Below the pieces are notes generated by a model that worked only from the letters and a program-made list of their open reading frames with translations, made no database searches and was not told where the DNA came from. A program made the position numbers and the translations under genes. This document shows, one piece after another, positions 1 through 12,476 of a stretch of 64,000 nucleotides of DNA. The DNA comes from Akanthomyces muscarius (lineage: Eukaryota > Ascomycota > Sordariomycetes > Hypocreales > Cordycipitaceae): positions 62,001 to 126,000 of the forward strand of contig NC_079246.1 in the NCBI RefSeq assembly GCF_028009165.1. The letters are read 5' to 3'. Within the stretch, counting starts at the first letter, position 1. Every line of letters starts with the position of its first letter.

Positions 1-2640
1 CGGTCACCTGCCTTGTGCGCTTGGTCGTCTTGTCTGCACTGTCGTGTCTGCTCTGGCGCCCTGCACGCGTGGCATCATCCTGCAGAAGGATGCGCGCCCA
101 TTGTCTGACAGATTCGATGGTCCATCCCACAATGTGGCTTGCAGAGGGAACTGATAATAATGCAGCTTTCGTCGCCCGCGAGCGGAGGTGGAAACCGCTT
201 GTCAAAGCCCCCGGTAGCTGGTGTCTAAGACGGCGCTAGAGGGGCCTAGGTGAGGCACTTCAGCGGCTCCCACAGATCTAGCCGGCATTTTGTTGAGTCC
301 AAAAGGACGGGTGTAATTCAATCAGGCTTTATACCGGAACTTCATTGCGGATTTTATCTTCTGTCGAGCCCCAGAAGCCTCTTCGGCATAATCGCCGCCA
401 GCTCAGCTGTAAGAACCTGACCTCATTCCATAGTACATTGTGGACCGATGCGCTGAAACATCACTCCCTCGTAAATCTGTATCACGTTCCCTAGGCCGCC
501 ATTTAGATCGTCAGGAACCCGATTTGCCAAGCTCGTCTGCCATGGCATTAGTGACTCATTCTCCCGCAAATGGAGTATCAGGCGAAGCTCGTCGCCTTCA
601 CAGCAAGATTGCCCTGATGGCGCCACCAGACTCCAACCGGGAGCATGTTAAATGGCCAGTATGGATTGTCTCCCGGTCGGATTTCTCAATCCGTTGGCGA
701 GCCTCGGCGCGGGATCAGCAAAGCCGTGCTACCAGTAAAGCAACACTCGAGTCGACTCGACATAGATTGTTTTAGACAAAACAGAATCAACATCGGAATT
801 CTGTGGTTGAAGCGTCATTGTCCCCTCACGCTGTATGAGGAACCATGGACCATCTCTGAAAGCAAAATACACATCATGTCCAACCATGCTACAGGTATCA
901 CTGTGATTTAGCAGAGCCGCTCATGCTATAGTAGCAGGGCTTCCCATGCGTGAAGCACGAGCTCACTTGTGACCAAGCTCCATCCGCACCGACTAGAGCT
1001 TGGAACCTCTCAGCTCCTCGCAGGATTGAAGGACAACTTGCCGGCTTCACCGGCTTCATCTTGGCCCCCCATTAAACCAGTGTTCGTGGGTATAGATCGA
1101 CCGAAGATACTATACAGCAGCACGCAGTCAATCTTCCGATGCCCCTCTTCCTCGCTTTCGGCGCTCATTGCGCCTTGTTAGAAAGACTACATTGTCGCAG
1201 TGGAAAGTACCTCTTGAATTCGTCCCACAAGTTCGCAGTGCTGCTTGTTGAGTACCCGATCGGAAATTCGGCAGGTGGGTGATGCCCCGACGACCGAGTT
1301 CTTCTTGTTAAAAGAGCGAAGGTGTACTCGTATGTCAATGAGACCATCGCGTTGGGTAATTAGGCTCCAGCGCTCGATACGACGCTACATTGTAAACAAC
1401 GTGGCAAAAGGCTGCTCCATCGCCAACCAGTTATCTGTCGTAGAATTGCTGGGTTACATATCTCGATAAATGGTCCAAAAATTAAAGGAAACAGAAATTG
1501 TATTGAACGGACTGAGATTATCGGCCTGGTAGCTCGAAAGCGGAGGCCGCTCGGTGGCCAAAAGGCTACGCTTTCGGTTGCTCTTCTGGCCAAAGGTCTA
1601 TTAGCCCCGGCGCGAACTTGGGTCCTGGCGCACTCTCCCCCCTGCCGAGCTACGTTATTAGACTCGACTGAAGGGTTTCGGTGGTGGAGCTTTGCCGTGG
1701 GGGCCGGACAGGAGAGCACCAAGCGAGAGGCTCGTCTTCTACATCTTATATCAACAAATTTTGTCACTTCACTCTACATATGAGCTAGTCCAGTAAAGTG
1801 TTGGCTAAGTTACGCATGGATGCCACGTTCGTCATCGCCATCGGGAAAAGGAACATGAGCGCAGGCTCCATCCTTCCCCCTTTCATTGTTCAAGTTCTCT
1901 CCGAAATCCCAACACAGTCGTCGTGTGTGTGGCTCCAGAACTTTTAGCATCGGGGCTAATGATCGCGCCAGTCGACCGGTCCAAGCCGGAGCGAAGTCTG
2001 AACTGCGTGCGGAGGCCGAAACGACGACAGCAGCAAAATGATCTGACAAGGCTGGGCACAGGTGAGCTACCGTCAAGTAGGACAACACCTCGGAAAACAA
2101 GCCGGCCAGAGCTCAGATACCACTAGGCTTTCGCACCTTCTAGTTGTCACTTCGCTTCTGTAACATATGCTCCGCACATCTATCACACGTACAGTGTAAG
2201 CGATGTTTTGGAGGGGCACACCAAAATCTGGTCTACTAGAAGAGATTGCGTCGCCGTAAATTTTCCCAACTTCTCGGCTCTACCGTCCTCTTGGCCCATC
2301 TTCCCGAGTCAATGCGGCTCCACTGATGCTGTCTAGCATGTTCTCGCGACACCAGCTAGTCATTGCTGCATCCACGATACGAGCGCCAGTGATCCCAAGC
2401 GTGGCATCATCTAATAATAATCAAAGATCGATGCAGTGCTATTTTACACTGCAGTGTGGGGCCCGTTGGCCCTACTTAGCAGGCTCCGTCTCGCGCTATC
2501 ATCTTGCTGGTACAGTAGGGCCATCCCATCGAGCGGCGATGGGCCTGTCCTGGGGTGGGATCACGCTCAGCTTGACTGGCTCAGCTACCGATTTGCAGCG
2601 ATTGGAAGCACCATAGGGGGGTAATCGGAAGTCGAGATGT
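1..2640. other. gene-poor left flank
   Basis: I see no convincing gene here. The longest open frames are under 140 codons, overlap on both strands and show no recognisable motif or signal peptide. The stretch is of ordinary composition without tandem repeats, and no transposon ends were recognised. It lies upstream of the tyrosinase pseudogene and may be decayed or purely intergenic. Confidence 0.5.
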
Positions 2641-2643
2641 AAT

Positions 2644-2650
2644 TATAAAT
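2644..2650 (+). promoter_or_regulatory. TATA-like box of the tyrosinase pseudogene
   Basis: TATAAAT lies 85 nt upstream of the ATG at 2735, the usual distance for a fungal TATA box. It suggests the promoter outlived the coding sequence. Confidence 0.4.
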
Positions 2651-2734
2651 AGCATGGTCCTCCGCTGTCACGACAGACGCTCTGCTGGCTCATCGGCCAT
2701 GTCTCCCGTCTTATTATAATTTGCCCATTCGACA

Positions 2735-4075
2735 ATGCTTGGCCATCGCCTTTTGCTCTCAGTTACGGCTGTATTAGCCTCCCTGTCCCGGATCCGGGCC
2801 GGCCATCACCTCATTGTCGGCGCGCCGGTGGCCCCCGGGGGGGAAGTCCCTCTGCGACTTAACGTCAACGACCTGCAGGCCGCTGCTGGACTCCAATGGG
2901 ATCTGTATGTCCAGGCGCTCAGAGCTATGCAGAACATGGACTCGGATGGCAGACTTTCCTATTTTCAGACTGCTGGTACGTCAGTTTCAGCCTGCGCAAC
3001 CGCAACTTGAAAGGCAACCTGGTGAGCAGTCAAGACTTTCATCAGACATTGCGAGCTAATTGATCGGTTGTAGTACGCCGCGTTTGTCTATGCCCGTGAC
3101 TTCAACCAGTTTGCCATGACAGCCAACAATGGTGTCGGTCTGGAACAGATCCGCAACTGGATTCATGGCGATGCTTCCTGCGGTCAGCAGTTCTGGCAAC
3201 CTGATCTTTCCGGGTTCGACCCTCTCTTGTGAGTCCCAATAACGCAGGGTCGATGTGTCCTCTCTGGCTTTGTGCGCAGCTTGCTTCACCACGCGAACGT
3301 CGACCGTCTCTGGACCTACTGGCAATACATTAAACCCGCGTAGGCCACCTTTACCAACAGCTACTATGGCCAATCCCGCTTCGGCTCTGCCCAAGGCACC
3401 CTGATTACCCCTGACAGCCCACTGCAGCCTTTTTTTTTGGCACCCGGAGCAGAATGCACACCACGAGATCCGTAGCCAACATCAACGGCATGCGCTACTC
3501 GTATGAAGGCCTGCAGTACTGGAATATGTCCAGCGCAGATCTCCAGAAATCTGCGACCGCTCTAATTAACGAAAAGTACGGCAATCAGGGTTGGTCCTCG
3601 AAGCGCGCCCGCGTCTCGTCGCAGTACTTTGCGCGCTTTGAGATTGACCGCACCCATGTCGAGCGGCCGAGCACCGTTGCGGTATTCATCGATGGCACCA
3701 AAGCCGGCGATGTGACCGTCATGCCCCAGCCCCCCGTGGGTATCATGAAGGGCAGCTTCATGATTGACAGCTTTGTGCAGGACACTCTTGCCAGGACTGC
3801 CGGTTCCAATGGAACTGTTGCCTCCATCGCGCATCTCGTCAGCATCGAAATTACCAAGGTTAGTAGAATGATCCTCGTCATTGATCCGAGCCTTGCCGTT
3901 AATTGAACATGTATAGCCCGATGGAACTCGCATCCCGATCTCGTCCATCAGTAGCCTGAAGCTCAGCCTTGAGGAAATTCCTTTTACTCCTCCTAAATCG
4001 ATCGAAGAGCTTCCAGTTTTAGGGAAGCCTACTGTTCACCGGATTGCGGTCAGGGAACACTGGCAGGGACAGTAA
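2735..4075 (+). pseudogene. tyrosinase (copper type 3) pseudogene
   Basis: This is a relic of a fungal tyrosinase, a phenol-oxidising type-3 copper enzyme used for melanin or specialised metabolites. It opens with a hydrophobic leader and the family's N-terminal block (IVGAPVAPGGEVPLRLNVND, then QWDLYVQALRAMQ). From about 2973 it jumps straight into the middle of the enzyme, so the whole CuA region with its three histidines is gone. The CuB region remains, including DPLFLLHHANVDRLW across a short intron (about 3231-3280). The first CuB histidine is replaced by Arg (IRNWIHG), there is an in-frame TAG at 3341-3343, and a nine-T run at 3430-3438 shifts the frame before HTTRSVANIN. The tail is readable through a last intron (about 3859-3915) to a stop at 4073-4075. 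It cannot encode an active enzyme. Confidence 0.88.
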
Positions 4076-7000
4076 TTGACTGGCTATGTTGGCATATGTG
4101 TCGATTTGTGACATGCTCTTAATTTTCACATGTAGAATAAATGATTCACAGTGGCGCTTTTGGTCTTTGCGACCGCGTGATTTGACGGATTGCGCTTTCT
4201 TAGCTTGATTGGGCGGCTAGAGCGCTGCTGCCCACACCTGTTCGTTGTTAAAGAGTGAGAATAGGTCGTCAAACATCCAAGCCCTTCCAGTATGGGAAAA
4301 GAGCAGCGCAGTCGCGATCAAGTAATCGAAGGATGGTGCTTGTAGCCGGGGTTCGTCAGGTGCAGGGTAGGCACATCTCCCAACTGTTGCTCGGTACAAA
4401 AACGCGAGACAGTAATTCACGATGGATTGCACATTCGCGGAGGAAAAAGTAATCCTGTCAAAAAGACACCACAGTCTTTGCCTGACGCAGCAGAGTTTAC
4501 ATTCTTGAGACTACAGTTCACGATTTTACACTGCCAAATTAATCCTGTTGCACTGGCGCGTGCTTGCGAGACTTCGGGCAACGAATGCTGGCGCAGAAGG
4601 AGTCTAGTGTAGAGCACCACACGTTGATGTCTAGGTAGCGGTGTTAGCAGCGGCCATGACGGCAGCACCACATTACTATGCGGGACATTTGGTTTTATTG
4701 TTACTGGGTAGTAGGGGCCACATCTTAGAGAGCGAGTTTCGCAACACCAAGCGCCGTCCTGTAAGCTTGCGTGGCCATCCAGGCCATCGTACGGATACTC
4801 CGTAGGCCGTTGCAACAGCAATGCGGAACGCCAGGGCAGTCAGTGGTTGAGTGGAAATGCTGCGCAGCATGTGTGGGGCAAAGGAGAAACTCAGTCCTGT
4901 GTTGCCCGTCGCCTGCCACCCTGTTTGCCTGTCTGTCACCGAAGCTGTGGCCAGTCAGACAGGGCGGGGCGAAAAGCTTGTCCTGGCTTAAACTGGCAAC
5001 TGAGCGCGGACCGGGGCACAAACAAAGGGCTCCGGGGCTTGACAAGGTGACAAGGCCCAAACGCGGTAAAAAGGTCATTTGCGGACACGGGTCGAGAACA
5101 CGAGCTTGCCCATCAGATCAGCCAGGGATGGTCTTCAGCCTCCCTTGGCGCGGCTCGAGAAACGGCGACCGAGACGGCTGTTCCTGAATATGCGAAGGGT
5201 AAGTTGTCTCTTTGTGTTTCACTGCCAGGAGCGCAGTCTACAGAGAGCTGTTTATTTATCTGCCTGGCGACTCGTTCTTTGGTGCAGGCAGCCACGGCAG
5301 CCTCTTGGGTGGGGCCAAGGGGCTGTTGCAATGGCGGGCAACTTGTTTGCTCCCATGTGTCCTATCTAGTTAGGCGCGCTGCAGATCAGTTAGCACCAAT
5401 CGGCTGCTGGAATTCGGCAGGGAGGCTGCTACGCGTAGGCAGGAAAAAAGGCAGCAAAAAGGCAGAAGGTTGAAGAGGGCGCAAGCTGGTTTAGCTGATA
5501 CACAGGCATTCCATGTTGGCACAATGCGGTCTTCTAGTGCCTGCCAATCTGTGATTCGCCTGAGCCAGGTGAGAAGCCAAAATGGGCAGACTGTGCGAGG
5601 CACGTCGGCGGAGATTTTACTGGTAACTACCAGTAGAGGCAAAGGGTACTTGTGAGCGCCACGAGCCAAAGCGGCTTGCCTCCCGAGCAGGCCATTCTCT
5701 AGCGGCGCCACGGCCTGACAAGGCTGTGCCGAAGTTGCGAAGCAAACGAAGGCTGGCCTGGCGCAAGGCAGAGCCACTTTTGGCCCCTGGCTTTTGGCCG
5801 ACAAGCTTTTTTGTGACTCGGATAGCGGAGATGACAAAAGGCCACGGAGAAGCTGGCCCTGGCCCTGTTAGGTAACTCAGGTAGGAATGAACAAGCCGTA
5901 CCAGACTCCGCGAACCAGCCGGGCGCATTTGCGCAAATGGCGACCCGAGTCTCTGATTTTTTTTTTGTTGCATATCTGGCTCTCTGGATTTGTTGCCGGT
6001 AAGGAGACTATTTGCCGACGCGTAAGCAGCACCAGAGTGAGCAGACCGAGGTGCAGCGATCTTCAGTCGTTGAGACGAAGGCGATGACAATGCGAGTGGA
6101 GGTGTGTTTCGCATGAGCGTCATAGGGGCGAGCATGGCGAGTAATTGGCCAGAAGACGGACAGGAAGTTGACATGATCTACGAGGTGTACCCGTAGGTAA
6201 GGTAGGCTGGCCGTGGCTGGGGCGCAGCTGGGAGTTGGGGGTACATTTAGCAGTTGGTGTTTGGCAGGCAGCGTAATACCTCGTCCTTCTGTTGGAAGCT
6301 TTTGGCAGTCAGTCATGTCTGTGAAGCACTCGCACTGTAATAATGAAGGACGCAAGGATGCGAGTCGGAGCCCTTCATTATTACTAGTAGCTCCCACGGC
6401 TCCCTTCAGAGGACAATTGAGCCCTGACAGCCCGTCGTCAGGTGGAGGGAATGTGAGCCGATGTGATGGGGCCAGTGCATCCGCTGCATCCCTTTGATCA
6501 GAGGCGCCAGCACAAAAGACCCTTGGCCTGGTCGTCAATCTGCATGTAGCAGTGCTACCATCCCCAAAGGAAGATTGCATTGACGAAAGAAAGCCGAACT
6601 GTCTATATATCACATCTTACCAAAGTCATGTTTGCTCGGACTGTCGCCAGCCCACCGCGACAGAGTGCGCGCGCTCGCGCTTCAAACGGACACCACTAGG
6701 GGTTGACAGTATGTCACAGTGCCAGCGAAATCGATGAGGAGCCCTTGGAGGCTTCGCGGGGGAAAGCATTCGTTGAGATGGCGCAGGCCAATGCAGTTCG
6801 TGCTTGTTGGGCTGCATCCTGTCTCGTATGGACACCTAGTATGCCGAAGGAAAATAGAAAATATCCTTCTCCTCTATTTTAGTGGAGCCAATAATAATGG
6901 AGCTAGATGGGCTCGGATGGCGGAGGGGCACGCGAGCAACACGAGAGGGCACGCGACCTTGCAAAGACCATGTTGCGGTCGTTCTTGGAGATTATGAAGC

Positions 7001-7700
7001 TTGAAAAATATAGTAATGGTTGCTGGAAGAGTGAAGGCCGTGTCTACAATGTGGATTGGACCTGTCCAAGTTTAAATCGCGCTGATAAGGGGCTATGCAG
7101 TGCTCGTCCACTCACGAAACGCTGCGCGCAGCAGCTGCCAGTGGACACTCACTACCTGCCCACCTACGGACAGGTGCTGTGCGCTGTTCTGCACCAACCT
7201 AGGTATGTACCTTATTCTTGCCCAGTGAAAGGGAGAGGTACCAAGACACTGCCCCCGTCTTCATCATCATCATGGTGGAGCGAGTGCACGCAGCTCGCTC
7301 ACTAGGCCATTCTTTTGTATTGAAATGATGCTGCCTCACACCCTCGTTTCTTTGCCAAGGACTTTGTCTGTTCTCCCGTCTCTGCTCGTGGTATAAGAAG
7401 TGTCGCGAGCAGCCTTCTTGACGGCTTCATAACGCCCCGAGTGGTGCACTGTCAGCTTCAAGCGAGACTTTAAAACTGGACACCAACCAAGCATTTGACC
7501 TGACTCTGCAAATCTCCATACAGAAACGGGTTGGGGTTCCGCTTGTAGATCGGATAGCACAGCCAGGCCAGTGTCGCGTGCGCGGTTCCAGGCTGCGGCG
7601 CTGCCCCCTAATATTAACAGACGAGAGCGGCCCTCGACGTGGCTTTTACCAAAGGCCGTCAACATAATTCTTTATTGAATCCAAGAAGAAACAGGCCCTA
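4076..7700. other. long gene-free interval
   Basis: About 3.6 kb without a supportable gene. Open frames up to about 200 codons exist on the minus strand (6008-6613, 5617-6174), but they overlap one another in different frames and carry no domain, signal peptide or consistent codon bias. A ten-T run occurs near 5958. It may hold long upstream control DNA for the gene at 8251, or decayed sequence. Confidence 0.45.
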
Positions 7701-7839
7701 AATACAGCTGCTAGTGCCCTTATAATTAGTCGACTACTGACTGGTAGCTGCCTTTCTACTCAAAGTCACTTCTGCTTTGCGGGCGCTACTCTAAGCATAG
7801 GGCTCCAGCCAGTCCGACCTAGCCATCATCCACTTTCCC

Positions 7840-8250
7840 TCCCGCAATCGACATTTCTCCTTATATTTGTCTCTTCACATTTCATTGCTCCACGCACCCT
7901 CTCCCTTTTGCTTGCCATCCTTTATCGTCTTCTTGTCCGCCTTTGCCTTGTCGTTTTGCTCTGCTTCGCCGCTATCTGTTTCAAGTATTTGCTCTTCTGC
8001 CCCTTCTTACTGCTCTTCAACATCCTCATCTACTCCTCCATCTCCGTGGCACTGCCTCTCACCAATGGGTTCGATTATGCAACGTTGATCTTGCTGCCCG
8101 CGCCACTACGACCTCTTTCTGCTCTCGGCGCCCGCATGCGACGAATAAAACCTCACATTCTCTCCATCGCTATCGCTCGACGACTCTCGACAGCATCTGC
8201 GCGCGCAAACGGCCCGCTCCATCCGCCCCAACCTCTCCCGGCTCGTCGCC
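7840..8250 (+). promoter_or_regulatory. pyrimidine-rich leader of the sulfatase-like gene
   Basis: This stretch is markedly CT-rich (runs of cttctc, tcctcc, ctcttc) directly before the ATG at 8251. Such tracts mark core promoters and 5' leaders of fungal genes. Several small upstream ATGs are present (for example near 7867 and 7908), so a long leader with upstream open frames is possible. The transcript start is not visible. Confidence 0.45.
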
Positions 8251-10797
8251 ATGGTTTTTGAGTCTCTCGCAAGGCTGCGTCCTAGACGCATGTCTATCCC
8301 CCGGCCCTCCAAAATCTTTACTCGCAAGCTCATGCTCCCCTTTGCTATCGTCTCTGTCCTCAGCGCAAAGCTTCTCCACATATATGCTCATCGCCAGGCT
8401 CTGTCCACGGAAGATTTGATGCGCTGGGGCGCTTCCTTCTTCTTCCAAGATGTCGCCTTCATTCTTTTCGTTCGCATGCTGCTCGAGAGTCGCATGCCTA
8501 TCCTCTCTGTTCTAGGCTCCGCCATTACCGTGACCGTCATGGTTCTCAGCTGCGGCACCCTGGCCTGCTACATGACGATATACACCGAGCCTGACTGGAA
8601 TAATGCCGGAATTGTCCTCGATCCTGCCTGGTGGGCTGTCTTGCCTACTGGCTTGGCCTCACTCGCCTTTGTTTCCGCGGCCATGACGATCATCGCTGCC
8701 GCTACCCAGCAGTTTTGGATCGTCATCGCCGACATGACCTCGGATGTTTTGCTTTGGCCCTTCCGCCGCTGCTTAGGCATGAACAAGTACGAACGTCTCA
8801 ACCAAGCGCCCCCCACCAAATACGAAGACGACACACTCAACCCCTCGAACGATCCGGGTCTGCTCGGATACAGAGACGATGATGCAGCCGAGCAGGGACT
8901 GCATTTCGAAACTCAGCTGCCAGCCCCGTCCAAGTCGGCCATTGGCGGCTACATCGTCTGTGGTTCCCTTGTTCTCGCCACCATCATCACCACGATTCTG
9001 CGTCCCCACGATTCTGCCTACACCCTCATGTCCTGGACCCTACCCCTACAGCCGATTATCGATGTATCCGGCGATGGGAGTCCTGCAGTCATCACTAGCC
9101 ATAAGAGCGGCCCCAATAGCATCACAGATGTTCTTCACGACAAGACGGCACTCTCGACGCCCATCCCCCTCCTCTGGCTACCCGAAGGAGAGCCGCTGAA
9201 GGGCTTCGAAGACTGGTATCACGACGGTGCCGACCATTACAGTGCTGAGGCCGACCCCCTCAAGATTTTCAACATGCAGGATGGACTCATACCCGATCTT
9301 CGCGGAAGGCTCGCCGATGTCGATATCCGCCACGTCATTGTCGTCAAGATGGAATCCATTCGCAAGGACGTTTTTCCAGTCAAGCAGGGCGGAAAAATTT
9401 GGAGAAAGCTTGCCGACGCAGCCTCTAATAAAACCCTCTCCAATGAAGTCCGAGAAAGGCTCGCAACGCTTACCCCCTTGGCCAACTCGCTCACCTGCGA
9501 TTATGACGATGGCTTCGACCACCATAACCGCACTTGTCGAGGCGGCATCAGCGCAAACAATGCCTTTACCACCAGTACCTACACCCTCAAGAGTGTCATT
9601 GCCACTTTGTGTGGCATAGGCCCCGTTGCTGCCGATTTCAACGTTGAGGCCAAATCTCATTTCTACCAGCCTTGCTTGACCCACGTCCTGCACGCTTTGA
9701 ATAAGATCAACCAGACCGAGACTAGCAGAGGCGGTAAAGAATTTCGACCCTTCCCCTGGAAATCATACTACTTTCAAGCCGCAACAGACTCCTTCGACAA
9801 CCAGGGCGCTCTCTTCCCAATACTGGGGTACCAATCCGAGAACGTCATCACCAAAGAATACCTTCAGAGCGAATCCGCCAGGTTTGGCAAGTCTACATTG
9901 AGCGATGTAAACTATTTTAGCATACCCGAGGTAGCGCTCGAAGACTACATCAAGGATGCCTTCCAAGTTGCTAAAGAGAACAACGAGAGAGTCTTTTTGA
10001 CCCATTTGACAAGCACCACACACCATGCTTTTGGTATCCCCGCCGAAGAGCACTACGTTCATATGAGCGAGAACAAGGACCTCGACGACCTCTCCAACTA
10101 CATTAACGCTGTTGGCTACAGCGACCGCTGGCTTACGAAGCTTCTCGGGATTTTGGAAGAGCAAGGAGTTGCGAATGAAACCCTAGTCGTCTTTTCTGGG
10201 GACCACGGCATGCCTGTCGCCGAGGACGGCGTTGCGACCTACCACAACGACGAGACCGCCAGCTTCCATGTCCCAATTGTCCTTTCTCATCCCAGCCTAC
10301 CCAACGTGGCCATCGGCGACGTTGTATCTACCATGCAGATCCTACCTACGGTCCTTGATCTCCTGATTGAATCCGACTCGTTGTCGGCAGAATCCAAGCG
10401 TGCCGCGTCTGATCTGGTCAAAAACTACGAGGGTCAGTCCCTCCTGCGTCCTCTGCACCCTGCTGGGCAGAACGGCCACGGCGATTGGCAGTTTAGTGTC
10501 ACCAATCCCGGCGGAGCTACACTGGCAGCCCGAGACGGCAGAAACCCCAACTGGAGATTGACTTTTCCCATTACCCCTGGCCAGGATTGGCACTTTGTGG
10601 ACGCCAGCTCCAATTCGAGCGGCATCTTCTCGTTATCCTTTGATACCCTTCGCAGCCGTGCCGAATCGCAGTTGGGCACTGAAGTTGCTGACTGGCTGGA
10701 AGAAGCAGCTATTGTCAGCCGTTGGTGGCTGGATGAAAACCAAAAAAGGTGGCGTTATGGAAAATACGCGCCAAGCGAAGAGAAGAAAAATGATTGA
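8251..10797 (+). CDS. membrane protein with sulfatase/phosphoglycerol-transferase-like domain
   Basis: A single-exon protein of 848 residues in the alkaline phosphatase/sulfatase superfamily. The N-terminal part has about five hydrophobic segments (roughly residues 27-47, 60-77, 84-110, 125-155 and 232-252). The outer catalytic part follows, with a metal-site start (VVKMESIRKDVFP, near 363), a Ser/Thr-rich region FTTSTYTLKSVIATLCGIGP (near 438) where the nucleophile would sit, and FSGDHGMP (near 648) supplying Asp-His metal ligands. This layout recalls bacterial LTA synthase or OpgB-type enzymes that transfer phospho-groups to glycans or lipids. Fungal members are annotated only as sulfatase domain proteins, and the substrate is unknown. 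The ATG follows a CT-rich leader and no intron is needed. Phosphotransfer is as likely as sulfate hydrolysis, because the sulfatase Cys-x-Pro-x-Arg signature was not seen. Confidence 0.9.
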   Translation: MVFESLARLRPRRMSIPRPSKIFTRKLMLPFAIVSVLSAKLLHIYAHRQALSTEDLMRWGASFFFQDVAFILFVRMLLESRMPILSVLGSAITVTVMVLSCGTLACYMTIYTEPDWNNAGIVLDPAWWAVLPTGLASLAFVSAAMTIIAAATQQFWIVIADMTSDVLLWPFRRCLGMNKYERLNQAPPTKYEDDTLNPSNDPGLLGYRDDDAAEQGLHFETQLPAPSKSAIGGYIVCGSLVLATIITTILRPHDSAYTLMSWTLPLQPIIDVSGDGSPAVITSHKSGPNSITDVLHDKTALSTPIPLLWLPEGEPLKGFEDWYHDGADHYSAEADPLKIFNMQDGLIPDLRGRLADVDIRHVIVVKMESIRKDVFPVKQGGKIWRKLADAASNKTLSNEVRERLATLTPLANSLTCDYDDGFDHHNRTCRGGISANNAFTTSTYTLKSVIATLCGIGPVAADFNVEAKSHFYQPCLTHVLHALNKINQTETSRGGKEFRPFPWKSYYFQAATDSFDNQGALFPILGYQSENVITKEYLQSESARFGKSTLSDVNYFSIPEVALEDYIKDAFQVAKENNERVFLTHLTSTTHHAFGIPAEEHYVHMSENKDLDDLSNYINAVGYSDRWLTKLLGILEEQGVANETLVVFSGDHGMPVAEDGVATYHNDETASFHVPIVLSHPSLPNVAIGDVVSTMQILPTVLDLLIESDSLSAESKRAASDLVKNYEGQSLLRPLHPAGQNGHGDWQFSVTNPGGATLAARDGRNPNWRLTFPITPGQDWHFVDASSNSSGIFSLSFDTLRSRAESQLGTEVADWLEEAAIVSRWWLDENQKRWRYGKYAPSEEKKND

Positions 10798-12476
10798 AAC
10801 CCCGGGCCAATTAAAAAAAGGAAAATTATTTTAAACTCTCACGGCGGTGTACCGTAGACACCTAATATTTCGCCGCAGGACGGCCTGTACAATAGATACC
10901 AAGCATGCCATCTTCTTCAATATATGGATGAGTACACTCCTTTTCGTCGTCACAATCGTTTCACTTTTTGCTTGTGCATGCCAAACTTCGTTCATCATGA
11001 CATACAGAATTGGTGCCCTTGCATTCCAACACTGTCGGCCATAATTTTCCTATCTATGCCAGTGAGTGATTGAATGGTGCCTAGCCATCGTTTGAAAGAC
11101 AAAAAACCCCTGCGTTGCTGGATAATCACGGGGGATAACTGCCGCGCCCTTTACTAGAAACTACGAGGCCCATCCACACTGGACCAGGCAAAAGTTATTC
11201 GGCGCTTAGTGTCAAGTTTGGGGTCATCTGAGACGCGAGACTTTATGATGAGGCGTGTTCATTCGTTGTATCAATAGCAGAACTCGGAAAAAGGCGAGCG
11301 CCGATGTTGCTTGAGTAGCTAGCCGAGTAGGACAGTGCAGGCGAGTCGCATGAGTCGGCGGGATGCTGACTCGTGGTCTGCACTGCTCAGAGACGTCCCG
11401 GGCGTGCATGGCTCGTAGGTCACATTAATTGTATGCCCTTGATCTTACAAGTTCGGTCTCAAGTTTTCGTTGCACATTTCCGGGGCCGGAGAAATAATCG
11501 CCATGGCGAGCTGGTGTGGCCGACTTGTTGCCAATTGCTCAACCACGTGCAGTTTGGCTCATGCCGCAAATTGCAAGAGTGCGCATGCGGGAGCGCTGTT
11601 TGGGGGCCAGGATTGTTGCCGTATGGTGACACGAAAAAGAAAAGCAAAACGAGACGCTCAGATTCGGGTGGTAGTTGTGCCAGAAACATCGGCACCCTGA
11701 GGAAGTGCAAGTAAACAATCGCCATAAATGTTGGCTGGGCTTTTACGGAGTATGGAGCACGGGGCAAGCAGGGCTCTCGATCACAGCCCATGCTCACAGT
11801 CTCACAGCAACTGGCCAATCTGGCTAGACAATAAAGCCATTTCATTCATCCAGGTCAGTGGTAAGCCCAGTAGCTTCAGGTGGCGGAAGCATTTACTTAT
11901 CATCAGTCAACAGTGTGCAAGAACTACTAAAATTATGGATCAGCCATTGCCAGGTAATCTCGGATTGCATTCGTTGAGTGTTGCAGCACGTGCGCAGAGA
12001 ATTCTGCGTCTTGTGCTGCTGTAATCAGCATAGCGCGTCCCACGTTCAAGCAACAGAGGCCGACCAAGCGGGTTCCATACAGGGTCTCAATCCACCCAAC
12101 AACCCATAAATTTTCAGGGACTTCGTAACAGATTGAGCTTTCCTTGGCCGGACCAAGAGACGCGACCCAATTAAGTCCATCTGGACCCCTATTTGACCAC
12201 TAATATTCCTTGCATCTGATGGTATCTTTCTCCTCCGCTATCAAGGGAGAATGGCTTTGTCCCAGCTAGTCATAGCGCCAGGCAAACTTATGGTTCTTAA
12301 ATTAGCTTGAAAAATGGGAAAAAGGGGACATGAGAAAGATGTAGAGAATCGATTCCTAAGTTTTCTTTCACACATTACCTCCACCACAAGCACCGTCCTT
12401 TGCTGTGGCTTCGTACGCCTTGTTGAAGTTCCGTTGCCCTTTCTAGCCGACCTCGGTCTATAACAGCTCAGAAGAA
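10798..12476. other. intergenic region before the desaturase
   Basis: No gene is supported. Short open frames (up to 128 codons at 11459-11845, minus) overlap on both strands without motifs. The last 300 bases should hold the desaturase promoter, but I see no clear TATA box. Confidence 0.5.

Noticed and set aside
6008..6613. 201-codon minus-strand frame
   Set aside because: It overlaps other equally long frames in different phases and shows no domain, signal peptide or codon bias.
7908..8261. 117-codon frame overlapping the sulfatase-like start
   Set aside because: This is CT-rich leader DNA read as Leu/Ser/Pro; it is at most an upstream open frame.
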